This document shows positions 53,691 to 64,000 of a DNA stretch of 64,000 nt, one piece after another. The translations under genes were made by a program, and so were the position numbers. The notes under the pieces were generated by a model. It did not search any database and was not told where the DNA came from. It saw only the letters and a program-made list of their open reading frames with translations. The stretch is from Schistocerca nitens (Eukaryota > Arthropoda > Insecta > Orthoptera > Acrididae): the NCBI RefSeq assembly GCF_023898315.1, contig NC_064618.1, positions 248,285,076 to 248,349,075 on the forward strand, read 5' to 3'. Each line of letters starts with the position of its first letter. Position 1 is the first letter of the stretch.

Positions 53691-56362
53691 CCACCTCACT
53701 CAACCATGCTGAACTTCCTTCCCTCACTCTGATAAACCTTGGCATTCCCATACACAAATGCTAAACTTTTAACACACCTATGTTGAAGAAAAAACTAAGC
53801 AACATATCATAAAATTTCTCAGTCCATCTGCATGCACTTCTAGCCTCACTTCACCAAAAAGAATACACAAATGCTTATAAGTCAGCAGCTTAGAACTATG
53901 TTTAGGTTTAGTGAATTTAATTATTTTTCAGGCAGCAATGCAAGGCTTCTGGTCAATTTTAAGTTTTGCAGATCTAACTGTGGTATTTGGGGATCGTAGT
54001 CAACAAATCCCGTGCAGAAGTTGCCACTTTCTAGAGTGAAAGTATATAAATTGGCTCTGTGATCTGACCTAAATTATTTAGACACCCTCCAAAATAATAA
54101 ATTAGGAATTCAATGGCTACTAAATGTAACAAGAGTCACATTTAATTCAATTCTTTCCATCTGAGTGACTTGTAAAACATCTGACAAGCAATAATAATAT
54201 TAAAATAAAACATTGGCACATTTGGTAAAAGGGTCTGAAGTACATTTCTGATAATACAATAAATGAAACAACTGCAGCCACAAAGTTGTACCATGACTGT
54301 CATCACATTAGTATAAAGGACAAATACTACTAGAGAATGGAATGTGTTGCATCTATGGTCAGAGTTGAAACTAAACTGGTCATTTGAATCTGATCAGAAG
54401 TCTTCAAAGTGAAGCTTGAAGTTATTGTAATTCTGTAAAAATGATTTTACTGTCACTACGTGTGATCTCTCAGTTGCTTCTTGATCTCGCCATATCAAAC
54501 TGTAGGTGAAGGCTGAAATGGCTGCAGCAACAGTCATTGGTGGCACACAAATGACCTTCACCAGAGACTCATTTCAAATGAGCCCAAAATCTTTCTAAGT
54601 CCCTCAGCTCATCAGCTCTGACATCACTGTCCAGTGGCAATGGAGGCTCCAGGAGACAATGAAGGTTATCAATGAAGAAACCTAGAAAATTAAGTAATTT
54701 TGTACCAGGTGCTTACTAAAAGTAAAATGCATATTTCTGCATTTTGAATTTTTTACCATGATCAGATTACGTAGGCTACAGATCTTCTGAGTGCCTACCG
54801 GTAAAAATATTCCTTAGAAATCTTGGTCCTGTTCCCTGAGCTATTCTTCAAGTGGTTAACCACTAACATGCGTCCAACCATTTAATACTGAAAAAAGGCA
54901 TTTCTCTCTATTTCTACCTCTCTCTGTGGCCAATGAGATGGGTCCTTATCAACAGTCACATTTATCTCTCTTTAACCTCTGGTTTATTTACATTAGTCAG
55001 TCCTGGCAATTCTTATGTCATGTAAACATTTAGTTTTTCTGAAATCAGTTTTGGCAGCATCTCAAACTTTCAAAGGCACCAAAAACTATAGTTTTTCACT
55101 CTGCTTCCTAAATGTTATTGCAGTGCCCAGTGCATTCCAAAGAAATATAGATTTTTACATTTTGAGTATAATAGCACCCTCCTGGACTGTGCTAAAACAG
55201 TGTTCCCTCTCTTTCCACTTCTGGGTTGTAAAATGGTTGCTGCTGGGGCCCATATGTCACAGCAGACTATAGCTGTGTTGCCTGCTATGTGTCTCACCCC
55301 CCCCCCCCCCCCCAAGCATGGCACAAGAAAAAAAAAAGAAGGGTCTAGCGGACTGGCTGGCATTAACCAGCGTGTCCTCCTGAGAACTGCTCCGGGGGGT
55401 GGTTCCTCGATTTGCCTATGTAATTCCACTGCTCGCCTGAGCATCGTCGTCTCATCCCAGTCTGCTCAATGTCTTTCTTACTTACATAGAGCATGTCAAT
55501 TGGAATAAAAATGTAAGTTACAATAATTGACTACTGACAGTCACTTGTACTGTTATGCAATATATTTATCAATATCGATTAACTGTTCCAGTTAAACGGA
55601 TCTTTATACTTGAAAGTTTTGGAAAAACCAGTCGCGTAACATACACTTGAAAAAAGGTTTGGAACCACACTGTGATTAATTGTCCCATGATATCAGGCCT
55701 GTATTTCCATAAATTTAGGCAGTGCTCTTCTGCTCCCCAGCCCCTCTGTCTTCTTTCCAGGGGTGCATGAGTTCACTGTATAAAGCTGTGTTACACTTAA
55801 TGGAAGGACACTATGGGTCACTGATAATTTTGGGGAGCACCTTTTCCCAAATATGCTGACAGGCATTGAGAAAATTTGCAGGATCTTGGTAGGTGGCATT
55901 CATGTTGCCACTTGGGCAGTTTAGCCATAAAGTATATGTCATTTAAGCAGTATCAGAACACTGTGCAGGGAAAAGATGCAATACAAACATGCCCGTGCCA
56001 TAAAAGAGATAAGTACGAAAAGAAAGATGACCATATATCTGTATTCTAATGTTTCCTCAAGCAGACACCAAATTTTTCACTCAACTGTCTGTTTCTTCCC
56101 ATCCCTGATTCTGCAAGGACTGTGTGTCAGACAACAGTATTTACTTATGTAAAAGTTTTTACAATATGTCTTCTGGAAAGGGGGGCAAAAAATCCAGCTG
56201 GTCATACAGCAGGTTTTATAGATTTTACACCTGTGAGCATATGAGTGAGCTTTCATCTGAGAAGTGGATCCTATGGACTGGCTCTGTTCGATTTGCTTTA
56301 TGTATATTTATAGTATTTGTAAGTCTGTGCCCACACATAAGTTTTATAAACCAGAAAGATGC
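53691..56362. other. About 2.7 kb without recognised gene
   Basis: AT-rich. A minus-strand stretch near 54590-54690 (FFIDNLHCLLEPPLPLDSDV) is open but short and unassigned. A C run lies at 55297-55313. Confidence 0.35.
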
Positions 56363-56705
56363 AATTAAGAAAAAAAAACCTCAAAAAACTGGCCTCTAAA
56401 AATTAGATGATTTCTGACCATTGTTAACTGCAAAACAATTCACACACGTTGAGCTGATGCCAGTAGCTGTGTGTGTAGTGTCGATGTCTGGCAATGGAAG
56501 AGTCTGTGGTTCAAATCTCCTTTACAGCAAAATTTTTTGTGAAGTGTAAATTATAATAAAGAAATGCTGAATCATAATTTTCAAATAAATTTAACATTTT
56601 ATTTTCAATTGTGGGTCATATGAAACAAATTAAAATTTGATACACACATGTGAAATAACGTATATACATCAATAATACTCTAGAATGAATTTTTTCTCTG
56701 CAGTT
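56363..56705 (+). repeat. Left arm of a long inverted repeat
   Basis: It pairs with 56830-57205. Matching blocks in order are AAACCTCAAAAAACTGGCCT, GATTTCTGACCATTGTTAAC, GCTGAATCATAATTTTCAAA, CAATTGTGGGTCATATGAAA and GTATATACATCAATAATACT. Identity is moderate, with indels, so the structure is old. Confidence 0.65.
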
Positions 56706-56713
56706 GAGGGTTG

Positions 56714-56774
56714 TGCTGAAATGAAACTTCCTCACAGATTAAAACCAGATTAATCTGCCAGGAAGTTTCCTCAT
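56714..56774. repeat. Fragment of the second SINE type in the inverted-repeat loop
   Basis: TGAAACTTCCTCACAGATTA followed closely by TAATCTGCCAGGAAGTTTCC forms a small foldback. It derives from the TGAAACTTCCTGGCAGATTA tail seen at 62222-62618. Confidence 0.6.
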
Positions 56775-56829
56775 TAATAACAGTGCATTTCATATGCTTG
56801 TTTCTCCACAGAATGAAGACAGAAGAAGT

Positions 56830-57205
56830 TTGTATGCATTAGCAATATACAGAGGAGGTACAGTTAATTCTGAAGTATTATTGGTGTATATAAGCCATTT
56901 CACATGTCTGTATCAAATCGAAATTTATTTTGTATGACCCACAATTGCAAATAAAATTTTATTTTCATTAGAAAATTATGATTCAGTATTCCTCTATTGT
57001 AATTTCCACTTGTCAAAAACAAAGATTTAAATAAAAGTAAAAAAATAAACTGTTGTAAAGGAGAACCTCCTGTCACCAGTCATTGTGGCTACTCATTCAG
57101 CTACTGTCACCTGCTAGTCACCAGCCAAATGTTTTGCAGTTAACAGCCAGAAATCATATTATTTTTAGGGTAATTGTTTTGAGTTTTTCTTTTTTAAGGT
57201 TGCGG
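56830..57205 (-). repeat. Right arm of the long inverted repeat
   Basis: This is the inverse of 56363-56705, including CATTTGATACAG-type, CAATTGTGGGTCATA and GGCTGTTAACTGCAAAACAT blocks when read on the complement. Confidence 0.65.
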
Positions 57206-57477
57206 TGCACTGTTTTAGGAAGGTCTTCTGATGTACACAGACTTTCAGATCCTGTAAATGTAAATAATGAAAATTGAAAAGGGCCAGTTCATACACTCCC
57301 CTTGTCAGATGAAAGTTCAGATGTGAAATCTGTACAACCATCTGTATGACCAGAGTGAAAACACATACAGAGAGAATAACAAATCCGCCAAGAGTTCAGT
57401 TACATTGCAGTCATTTTCACAAGTCTGGAAAAGAATGATCAGAGCTTTAAGAATGATTTGATGATGAGTGAAATCTA

Positions 57478-57726
57478 CTGGTGGTGGTGGTTGTGTTGAT
57501 GTTGATGATGTTGGTTTGTGGGGCCTCAACATCGTGGTCATCAGCACACGTACAAGTTCCAAATCTTTCCATTTCCAGTTTCGGCACTTTCCAAATGATG
57601 ATGAGATGATCAGGACAATACAAACTCCCACTCCATGGGTGGATAAAATTCCCGACCTGGCTGGGAATCGAACACAGGAGCCTGTGATCCAAAGGGAGCA
57701 ATGCTAGCTGCTAGACCATGAGCTGC
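57478..57726 (-). mobile_element. tRNA-derived SINE, fourth type
   Basis: The complement starts with a tRNA-like head (CAGCTCATGGTCTAGCAGCT as A-box region, GTGTTCGATTCCCAGCCAGG as B box). It continues through CCATGGAGTGGGAGTTTGTA to GTTGAGGCCCCACAAACC and a CCACCACCACCAG end. It differs from the other SINEs here. Confidence 0.7.
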
Positions 57727-58982
57727 AGACTGTACCAGTAGCGCCCAGTACTTGGTGGCCTGATGTCATGAGCCATGACCTCAGAAGTTTAACTTCAAAT
57801 TTGATGTGTTGCCATCCCAAGTGTTGATACATCTGTGTCTTTCAGAAATAAATGGGTCTGTATTTCTTCATTACTCACCACATTTGCAGCACAAGTGGTA
57901 CATCTAATAGCTTCCTGTGTATTCCCCCACAGTATCTACTTCAAAATCACCATCTCTGCATGATGCAAAAATCCGAGGCACATGTACTTCTCTGAACATA
58001 TGGCCCAGGCTCCACAGCCTCAAAACAATAACCTTTATCACCCAATGGCATACGTACTAATGCACCCAATTCAGTATTATCCACGTTGTTACTGAAACAC
58101 CCATTTACATCTGTACAGCACACTTTTACTTCATTTGGGATTTCAGATAGTTCAGACTCTGCATTTTACATGATACTGAAGCTGACATGTTTACATTACT
58201 CACCATTACATCTACAATTCCACTACATTGCTTATCAAGTAAACTTACAGAAACTTCGATAACCTTCAATTCATGACACCTGTTCACACAGCAGCACTTT
58301 TCAACCATAATTTCTCCTGTTTCCTCATAACGACAGTGCATTTTACTGTTGGGCTACCATCATCTGCATTTTTCTCCCACCACGAATCCTGTTCTCTCTC
58401 TCTCTTCTCTATTTCCTCTGGACCAACAAAATGGCAATCTTCTTTCATCTTCTTTTCGACACTTTTTTCTGATCTAAAACTGGATTCATAATCTTTACTG
58501 TTTTTAGCATATTCACCCTATTTAATATTACCTGGGTTTGGTCCTTACAATGTTTTACTTCCTCTGTTTTCTGTTCAAGCACTGCTTGTAACTTGTGCTC
58601 CATCATAGCAGCAAAAGAATCACTTGTATTGCCAGTGCATTCTTCTACTAGTATCTTGGGTATTCTACTATGCTCCAAACAACAAAGGAAGATACAATAC
58701 AAAAGGAAATCAATGTTAGGTTCACCCAACAGCACACCATTACTAAAGTTCACAATGGTTCCAAGCGAGCAGAGCTGACCATAATCATGAAAACTTACAT
58801 ATGTAGTTTAATAGATTCTGTCTGATGATAAATGAAATGGGGAAAAGCCCATTAAATTGTATGAACATAATTTTAAAAGTTACTCACCTAAATCTCACCT
58901 TCCCTCATTTTTTTGCCCAGTGAAAACCTTCAGCAACTTCACCACATCGAGCAAATACACCGTCTCCCTTTCCACTGATATT
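57727..58982 (-). other. Unclassified coding-like fragments
   Basis: Minus-strand frames look protein-like: 58445-58753 (LVEECTGNTSDSFAAMMEHK, LQAVLEQKTEEVKHCKDQTQ) suggests a coiled coil, and 57950-58135 (VCCTDVNGCFSNNVDNTELG, ALVRMPLGDKGYCFEAVEPG) is Cys-containing. Frames change and stops intervene. No family recognised. Confidence 0.3.
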
Positions 58983-59114
58983 ATGGCAAGACCTTTTAGC
59001 CAGTCATTGCTCGTTGAACACATCGGATGGTTTTAAATCTTGAAATTTATGGCAAGACCTTTTAGCCAGTCATTGCTCGTTGAACACATCGGATGGTTTT
59101 AAATCTTGAAATTA
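58983..59114. repeat. Perfect 66-bp tandem duplication
   Basis: The unit starting ATGGCAAGACCTTTTAGCCA occurs twice back to back (58983-59048 and 59049-59114) without a mismatch up to the last bases. It must be recent, as the surrounding sequence is old. Confidence 0.92.
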
Positions 59115-59459
59115 AAAACGCCACATTCTGCAGAGGCTACAGAACTACCATGCACAAAAATATTATTAATGCTTTGGGAAAACGCTTTGCATGTTCTTTT
59201 CAAAGATGTATTGAAGTACATCTAAATATCTGTTGGCAGTTTATGGAAGCATAGAAGACATTTCCGTTTCATTTACAAGGTCCTGTGAATTTATGTCTCC
59301 TGACAACATTTTAGCGTCTCTCAAAGCACCTGCATGATTTCTGCATACTCTGATAAGATCATATCTCTTTTTTGCCAAGTTTTTCAGGTAATAAATAACA
59401 CTGAAACCTTTCCTCCAAAGACATAATAGTGATGTCTACAATGTGGTCATGGATAGTGT

Positions 59460-60122
59460 CAGTATAAGTGTGTATAATTTAGCATCTTACACATTTAGAT
59501 CTAGGATGGATAAAGGAGGAGTTGGCATTTTCATAAAACAAGGGTATAGACGCAAAATTGTAGAAGTAAGCAAATTTTGTGTTGATTAGCACTTTGAGGT
59601 TTGTGCATGTGAACTTCAACTAGATAATGTAGTATTGATATTAGTAACAGTGTACAGGTCCCCATTACGAGACTGGGTATATCAGACAAAAAGAAGACGT
59701 TATTAATCTGTGGTGATTTCAGTGTAAACTTTCTAAATAATTCTGATAGGAAAAGTGAACTAGAAGTGTTATTAACAACATAGAACTTAGAATCAGTGAT
59801 CAATTTCCCTACACGTATAGCTCAAGACAGTAGCACGCTAATAGATAATGTATTTGTACAGAAAGAGGATGTAAAACAAACACATGCTTTACCTGTGGTA
59901 AATAGATTGTCAGACCATGATGCACAACTGATTAACTTTCAAAATCTATCAGGGTGTACAGTTCGGAAACAATTAAGTAAAAGTGTAAGGTCACTCAACC
60001 TGGTATCTATAGAGCACTCCAAAGAAAGCTTAAGAAATGTTAATTGGGGAGATGTATATAATGAGCCAAATGCTAATGATAAATGCAATATATTTCTTGA
60101 TAAATTTATATCAATTTTTTAA
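59460..60122 (+). pseudogene. LINE AP endonuclease domain, broken
   Basis: Motifs in order are FRSRMDKGGVGIFIKQGYRR, a stop, ELQLDNVVLILVTVYRSP, LLICGDFSVNFLNNSD, another stop, INFPTRIAQDSSTLIDNVFV and RLSDHDAQLINF. GGVGIFIK, VYRSP, GDFxVNF and SDHxxQ are APE-type endonuclease signatures that nick target DNA for reverse transcription. The frame then continues toward the linker before the RT. Confidence 0.8.
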
Positions 60123-60599
60123 CACTGTTTCCCAAAGAAAATTACTAAATGTAACACCACACACTTTTCAAAGAAACCTTGGATTACTACAGATATTAAA
60201 GTGTCTTCAGAAAGAAAAAGAAAACTGTATGGGACAGCAAGAACTAGTAAAGATCCAGAAGTAGTTTTACCTATAAAAATTATTGTAACATACTGAGAAA
60301 AGTTGCAAGGAAATCAAGAAATAGTATGTTAGAGAAGAAATTAACAACTCCGGCAATAAAATAAAATCAATATGGAATGTTGTTAGAAGGGAGACAAGTA
60401 AAGTAATAACCACTGGGGTAGGTAGTATTACTATTAAAGAGAATGAGACCATCCTAATGTACAGTACACAAGTAGCTAATGTATTTAACAACCATTTCTT
60501 AAGTGCAGGAGAAAAAATTGGCGAGAACAGTTCAAAAGAAAAAGCTAGACAGTACATAGAAGAGCCAGTTTTGAAAAAATTTAGTCAGATTAAGTTTCA

Positions 60600-62150
60600 C
60601 CTAACAACCTCTGTGAAATAAGTAAAATTATTAAATATTTGAAAAATAAATCTTCTGTTGGAGTAGATGACATCTCTAATAAGATATTAAAACAATGTGG
60701 AGCAATTACAGATGAGGTTTGAGTCACATATGTAATGCATCACTAACTCGAGGTGTTTTCCCAGACATGCTAAAATATGCCATTGTCAGGCCACTCTACA
60801 AAAAGGGGGGACACCATAGATGTCAATAATTATGGCCAGTATCCTTGCTTACAGCATTTTCAAAAATCTTCGAGAAAGTAATGTACTCAAGAGTGGTTAG
60901 CCATCTCAACATTAATGGAATACTTAGTAAATCACAGTTTGGATTGCAAAAATGCTGTTCCAATGAGACAGCTATATACATTTTCACTGTCCACATAATA
61001 GAGCCTTTAAATAGTACAATGTCACCAATAGGAATTTTCTGTGATTTGTCCAAAGCATTTGATTGTGTGAACCATGACATTATGTTACAGAAATTACAGT
61101 TCTATGGTATAAATGGAATAGCATATGAGTGGTTTAAGTAGTACCTACAGAACCGGAAGCAAAAAGTTTCCTTATATGGGTCAAGTGATTTAAATAATTT
61201 TGCCACTTCATCTAACTGGGGTGAAATTACGCTAGGTGTTCCACAGGCTTCAATCATTGGTCCCCTTCTGTTCTTGATAAATGTGAACAACCTTCCTTCC
61301 TATCTGAAACAGGAAGCTGAACTGACACGTTTGCTGATGATATAAGCATTATTATTAATCTGGTAAAAGAAACTCCAGTTGAAAATGATACAAATAAGGT
61401 CTTTGGAAAAGTCATTAACTGGTTTTCTGCAAATGGGCTTGCTCTAAACTTTGAAAAAAACACAGTACATCCAATTTTCTGCTGCAAAAAGTACAATTTC
61501 TTCAATAAATATAACACTTCAACAGAAGTCAGTAGACAGGGTAGAGCATACTAAGTTTTTGGATGTAGACATAGATGAGAATCTTAATTGGAAAATTAAG
61601 TTTTTGGATGTACACATAGATGAGAATCTTAATTGGAAAATTCATATTTTGGACCTTCTAAAGCGACTATGTTCAGCAACTTTTGCAATCAGAATAATTA
61701 CCAACTTTGAGGATATAGAAATTAGTAAGCTAACATACTTTGCATATTTTCACTCTCTGATGTCATACGGAATATTATTTTGGGGTAACTCAACATTTAG
61801 ACAAAAAGTATTCAGTGCTCAAAAGAAAGTGGTTAGAATAATGTGTGGGGTTCATAGACGCATATCTTGTAGGCATCTTTTTAAAAGATTTGGAATTCTT
61901 ACAACAGCCTCACAGTACATATACTCACTAATGGAATTTATTCTCAACAACATGGACCAGTTTAAAAACAACAGTGACATTCACGATTATAATACCAGAA
62001 AAAAGAGACACTTACACTAACCTTTACTCAACCAATCTTTGGCACAGAAAGGGGTAAAATATGCTGCTATAAAAATTTTCGACAATTTACCAGATGAAAT
62101 AAAATATGTCTGACAGACACCTTCAAAAATAAATTGAAATCATATCTCCT
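60600..62150 (+). pseudogene. LINE reverse transcriptase, broken
   Basis: Blocks are VGVDDISNKILKQCG, LTAFSKIFEKVMYSRVVSHL, PIGIFCDLSKAFDCVNHDIM, LGVPQASIIGPLLFLINVNN, RLLMI/FADDISIIINL (the catalytic FADD, in a shifted frame near 61327) and FSANGLALNFEK, then the C-terminal part 61451-62020. The C-terminal frame contains a 45-bp in-frame duplication (61553-61642) that repeats KFLDVDIDENLNWKI. It is a Jockey/CR1-like RT by its motifs. Stops and frameshifts rule out function. Confidence 0.88.
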
Positions 62151-62221
62151 TGACAACTCCTTCTATACCAGAGATGAATTCTTGAATAGGAATAAATAAA
62201 TATATAAATATAGTATATGCA

Positions 62222-62618
62222 GAATGAGATTTTCACTCTGCAGCGGAGTGTGCGCTGATATGAAACTTCCTGGCAGATTAAAACTGTGTGCCCGACCGAG
62301 ACTCGAACTCGGTTTCATATCAGCGCACACTCCGCTGCAGAGTGAAAATCTCATTCTGGAAACATCCCCCAGGCTGTGGCTAAGCCATGTCTCCGCTATA
62401 TCCTTTCTTTCAGGAGTGCTAGTTCTGCTAGGTTCGCAGGAGAACTTCTGTAAAGTTTGGAAGGTAGGAGACGAGATACTGGCAGAAGTAAAGCTGTGGG
62501 TACCGGACGTGAGTCGTGCTTCGGTAGCTCAGTTGGTAGAGCACTTGCCCGCGAAAGGCAAAGGTCCCGAGTTCGAGTCTCGGTCGGGCACACAGTTTTA
62601 ATCTGCCAGGAAGTTTCA
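62222..62618 (+). mobile_element. Second-type tRNA-SINE, rearranged, perfect 11-bp TSD
   Basis: TAGTATATGCA is duplicated at 62211-62221 and 62619-62629. The insert begins with an inverted repeat of about 45 bp (62222-62266 against 62312-62357). The tRNA-like part sits near the right end (62515-62591: GGTAGCTCAGTTGGTAGAGC, then CGAGTTCGAGTCTCGG). The first 95 bases are the inverse of the usual element tail, so the copy is internally inverted. Confidence 0.85.
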
Positions 62619-62849
62619 TAGTATATGCATTTTGTGCCATTTAAGGGAATGAGGTAAATAATAGAAATATTAATCCTTAACTCTATATTGTAATATATAT
62701 ACATTAAAAAATCTTGTTTCATACTGCATATCTTGTCCACTTGACATGTTCCACATTATGACAGCTACTGTACTGTGCGATTGATCAATGGAACACACAA
62801 CCAACCAACCAACCAACCAACCAACCAACTAAGCTGTTTTCTTCTCCTG

Positions 62850-63405
62850 GTATGGATTCATGCTTACTTTCATGACAAAACTGCCTTTTAGTAGTTGCAA
62901 ATCTGGTTTATGTTCACTTGGCAACAGTTCCTAAAGCTACAACCAATTCCTCTGCTTTTTTCTTAACCTTCTCCAAACCGTTGGCTCTATATTCTTCAGA
63001 AACACTAAGTGCCGAGTTTATTAATTTTTCTGTAGTGTCTATTAGCTTATGTTCTTGCTGAAATGCTGCATTGATTACACAGACAAGACCTAGGACACTG
63101 TTGTATCACAGCATACAAAGAAAAATTTGTGATTTCTTAAAAGAGACTAGATACTTCACTAAAACACAATGGATCACTTTTGCAAGTGTTTTTTAACTCT
63201 TTTAATGCAAGTCTTATGTTATTAAGCTCAGATCTCTCAACCTGATCACTTTCAATTCTAGCCTCCCATTTTGTATCATGCAGTGGCTTCAGAGTCAGGT
63301 TTATGTGGTTCCTAAGTACTTCCCAGTGCCTCACAGAGGAAGAAAATAATGTGAACAATATGTGAAGTTGAACTAAAAAATGTAGAGCAGTTGCAAATGA
63401 CAACT
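62850..63405 (-). pseudogene. hAT (ZMYM1-like) transposase fragment
   Basis: The minus-strand frame 63137-63403 reads HWEVLRNHINLTLKPLHDTK, WEARIESDQVERSELNNIRL and LKNTCKSDPLCFSEVSSLF. RWxxLxxxxxLTLKPLxxTRWExR is a hallmark of ZMYM1/DUF4371-type hAT transposases. After stops, EYRANGLEKVKKKAEELV continues the same protein order. It represents the central domain; the N- and C-terminal ends are absent here. It is separate from the hAT copy at 50658. Confidence 0.75.
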
Positions 63406-63558
63406 AAAGCAGAGGGTATAATAAGTTCTTGTATGATACAAGCTTGAGTACCACTTCTTCTCCTTAATGTTGCTTCTGCTGTTGTAAGATTGTCCCCAGC
63501 GACCTGGAAACGGTATACCAAAGTTGTGTACTATTTGAAACAACATTCCTGCTAGATA

Positions 63559-64000
63559 CGAGGGCGGTTCAGAAAGTAACCTCCGATAGGTCACAGTGCG
63601 GGTTGTGGTGGGAGTAGCGACGCCATCTGTGCGTTCATGCACTCAACAGGTCAGTCGGCATCAAGCCGTGGTCGAGTGAACGTCGTACCTGCGCTAGTTT
63701 AGTTTTTGTGGCAGTTTGAAATGTGTGCTGCAATAGAAAACCCCGCCAAATGTGAAGTGCGTGCTGTCATAAGGTTTTTTACAGCCAAAGGATATTCTGC
63801 AGCAGCTATTCATCGTGAGCTTTGTGCCGTGTACGGACCAAGAGTTATGAGTGAAGGAGTTGTCCATGAATGGGTACGTTTATTTAAAAGTGGACGAGAA
63901 AACGTTCATGATGAAGAGAGGAGTGGTAGACCATCATTGGTGACTGACGAACTCGTTCAGACAGTTGATGCAAAAGTTCGTGAAAATCGACGTTTCTCAA
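63559..64000 (+). mobile_element. Mariner-type transposon, cut by the window edge
   Basis: The left TIR starts CGAGGGCGGTTCAGAAAGTA directly after TA at 63557-63558. The 5' UTR of 162 bp leads to a transposase start. The right part lies beyond the window. Confidence 0.85.
63721..64000 (+). CDS. Mariner-like transposase N-terminus, open to the window end
   Basis: From ATG 63721 the frame is open for 93 codons to the last base: MCAAIENPAKCEVRAVIRFF, TAKGYSAAAIHRELCAVYGP, VVHEWVRLFKSGRENVHDEE and RSGRPSLVTDELVQTVDAKV. This is the mariner N-terminal helix-turn-helix pair that binds the TIR (FxxxxGYSAxxIHxxL, VxxWVxxFKxGRxxVHDExRSGRPS). No stop or frameshift is visible in the part present, so the copy may be young. 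The catalytic DDD domain would lie to the right. Confidence 0.88.
   Translation, partial: MCAAIENPAKCEVRAVIRFFTAKGYSAAAIHRELCAVYGPRVMSEGVVHEWVRLFKSGRENVHDEERSGRPSLVTDELVQTVDAKVRENRRFS

Larger units (their letters stand above)
59440..62830 (+). mobile_element. Nearly full-length LINE with (AACC)n tail
   Basis: The plus strand carries an AP-type endonuclease region, a reverse transcriptase and a 3' UTR (TTGACATGTTCCACATTATG), and ends in CAAC/CAACC repeats at 62797-62828. A 397-bp SINE lies in the 3' UTR (62222-62618). The 5' end is unclear. Frameshifts and stops are moderate in number. Confidence 0.85.

Noticed and set aside
62515..62591. Functional tRNA gene (also 22358-22433 and the SINE heads)
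   Set aside because: Acceptor stem pairs poorly, position 33 of the anticodon loop is not T in the 62515 copy, and the block lies inside a repeat with target duplications.
1..64000. CRISPR arrays, bacterial operons, phage or plasmid features
   Set aside because: No short regularly spaced direct repeats with unique spacers and no prokaryotic gene organisation; repeats here are eukaryotic transposons and satellites.

Overview
The window is eukaryotic nuclear DNA, almost certainly from an orthopteran insect and most likely a short-horned grasshopper or locust. The reasons are the very high density of tRNA-derived SINEs of a type I associate with Schistocerca-like genomes, many Tc1/mariner families, Penelope-like and non-LTR retrotransposons, hAT and piggyBac remnants, and the near absence of host exons. 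There are no bacterial-type operons, no functional rRNA or tRNA genes and no CRISPR. The organism call is inference from repeat content.

Layout, left to right. 1-2.8 kb: a decayed Tc1 copy cut by the window edge, then a full-length Tc1 copy with an open transposase gene. 3.8-9.5 kb: LINE tails, a Penelope terminal fragment, a 5S-rRNA-derived SINE, satellite units split by a LINE, and a decayed mariner with a SINE in its right end. 9.6-13.1 kb: a 3.5 kb polypurine minisatellite of about 70-bp units in about 210-bp triplets. 14-20.4 kb: one old LINE broken by nested insertions (a second copy of the 1.4-2.8 kb Tc1, tRNA-SINEs, another Tc1 holding a SINE next to a piggyBac that itself holds a SINE, and a foldback MITE). 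20.4-28 kb: SINEs, a TA-flanked TIR element with a tRNA-like insert and a strong palindrome, a LINE fragment and a degenerate Tc1. 28.8-32.6 kb: a long Penelope-like RT/GIY-YIG reading frame, a 290-bp-arm inverted repeat around Penelope terminal sequence with a hammerhead-like motif, and an element with 478-bp inverted arms.

32.6-37.6 kb is the longest stretch without recognised repeats. It holds the only host-gene candidate I would pursue: a GC-rich first-exon-like frame on the minus strand at 37146-37289, possibly of a glutamate/cysteine-sulfinate decarboxylase-type gene. Just upstream of it lies an intact Tc1 element (37597-39004) with perfect 28-bp TIRs and an uninterrupted DD34E transposase. 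39-45 kb: a Mutator-like pseudogene, a deleted Tc1 and a Ty3/gypsy integrase pseudogene split by a SINE. 45.3-48.7 kb: a mariner split by a hAT element. 49.5-52.3 kb: a Tc1 pseudogene and a ZMYM1-like hAT pseudogene. 52-59 kb is AT-rich with a long inverted repeat and unclassified coding-like fragments. 59.4-62.8 kb: a nearly full-length LINE (endonuclease plus RT) carrying a rearranged tRNA-SINE. The window ends in a hAT fragment and the open start of a mariner.

The sequence therefore records successive waves of transposition. The freshest layers are the intact Tc1 copies and several SINEs with perfect 10-13 bp target-site duplications; the LINE, mariner and hAT bodies are the older substrate.
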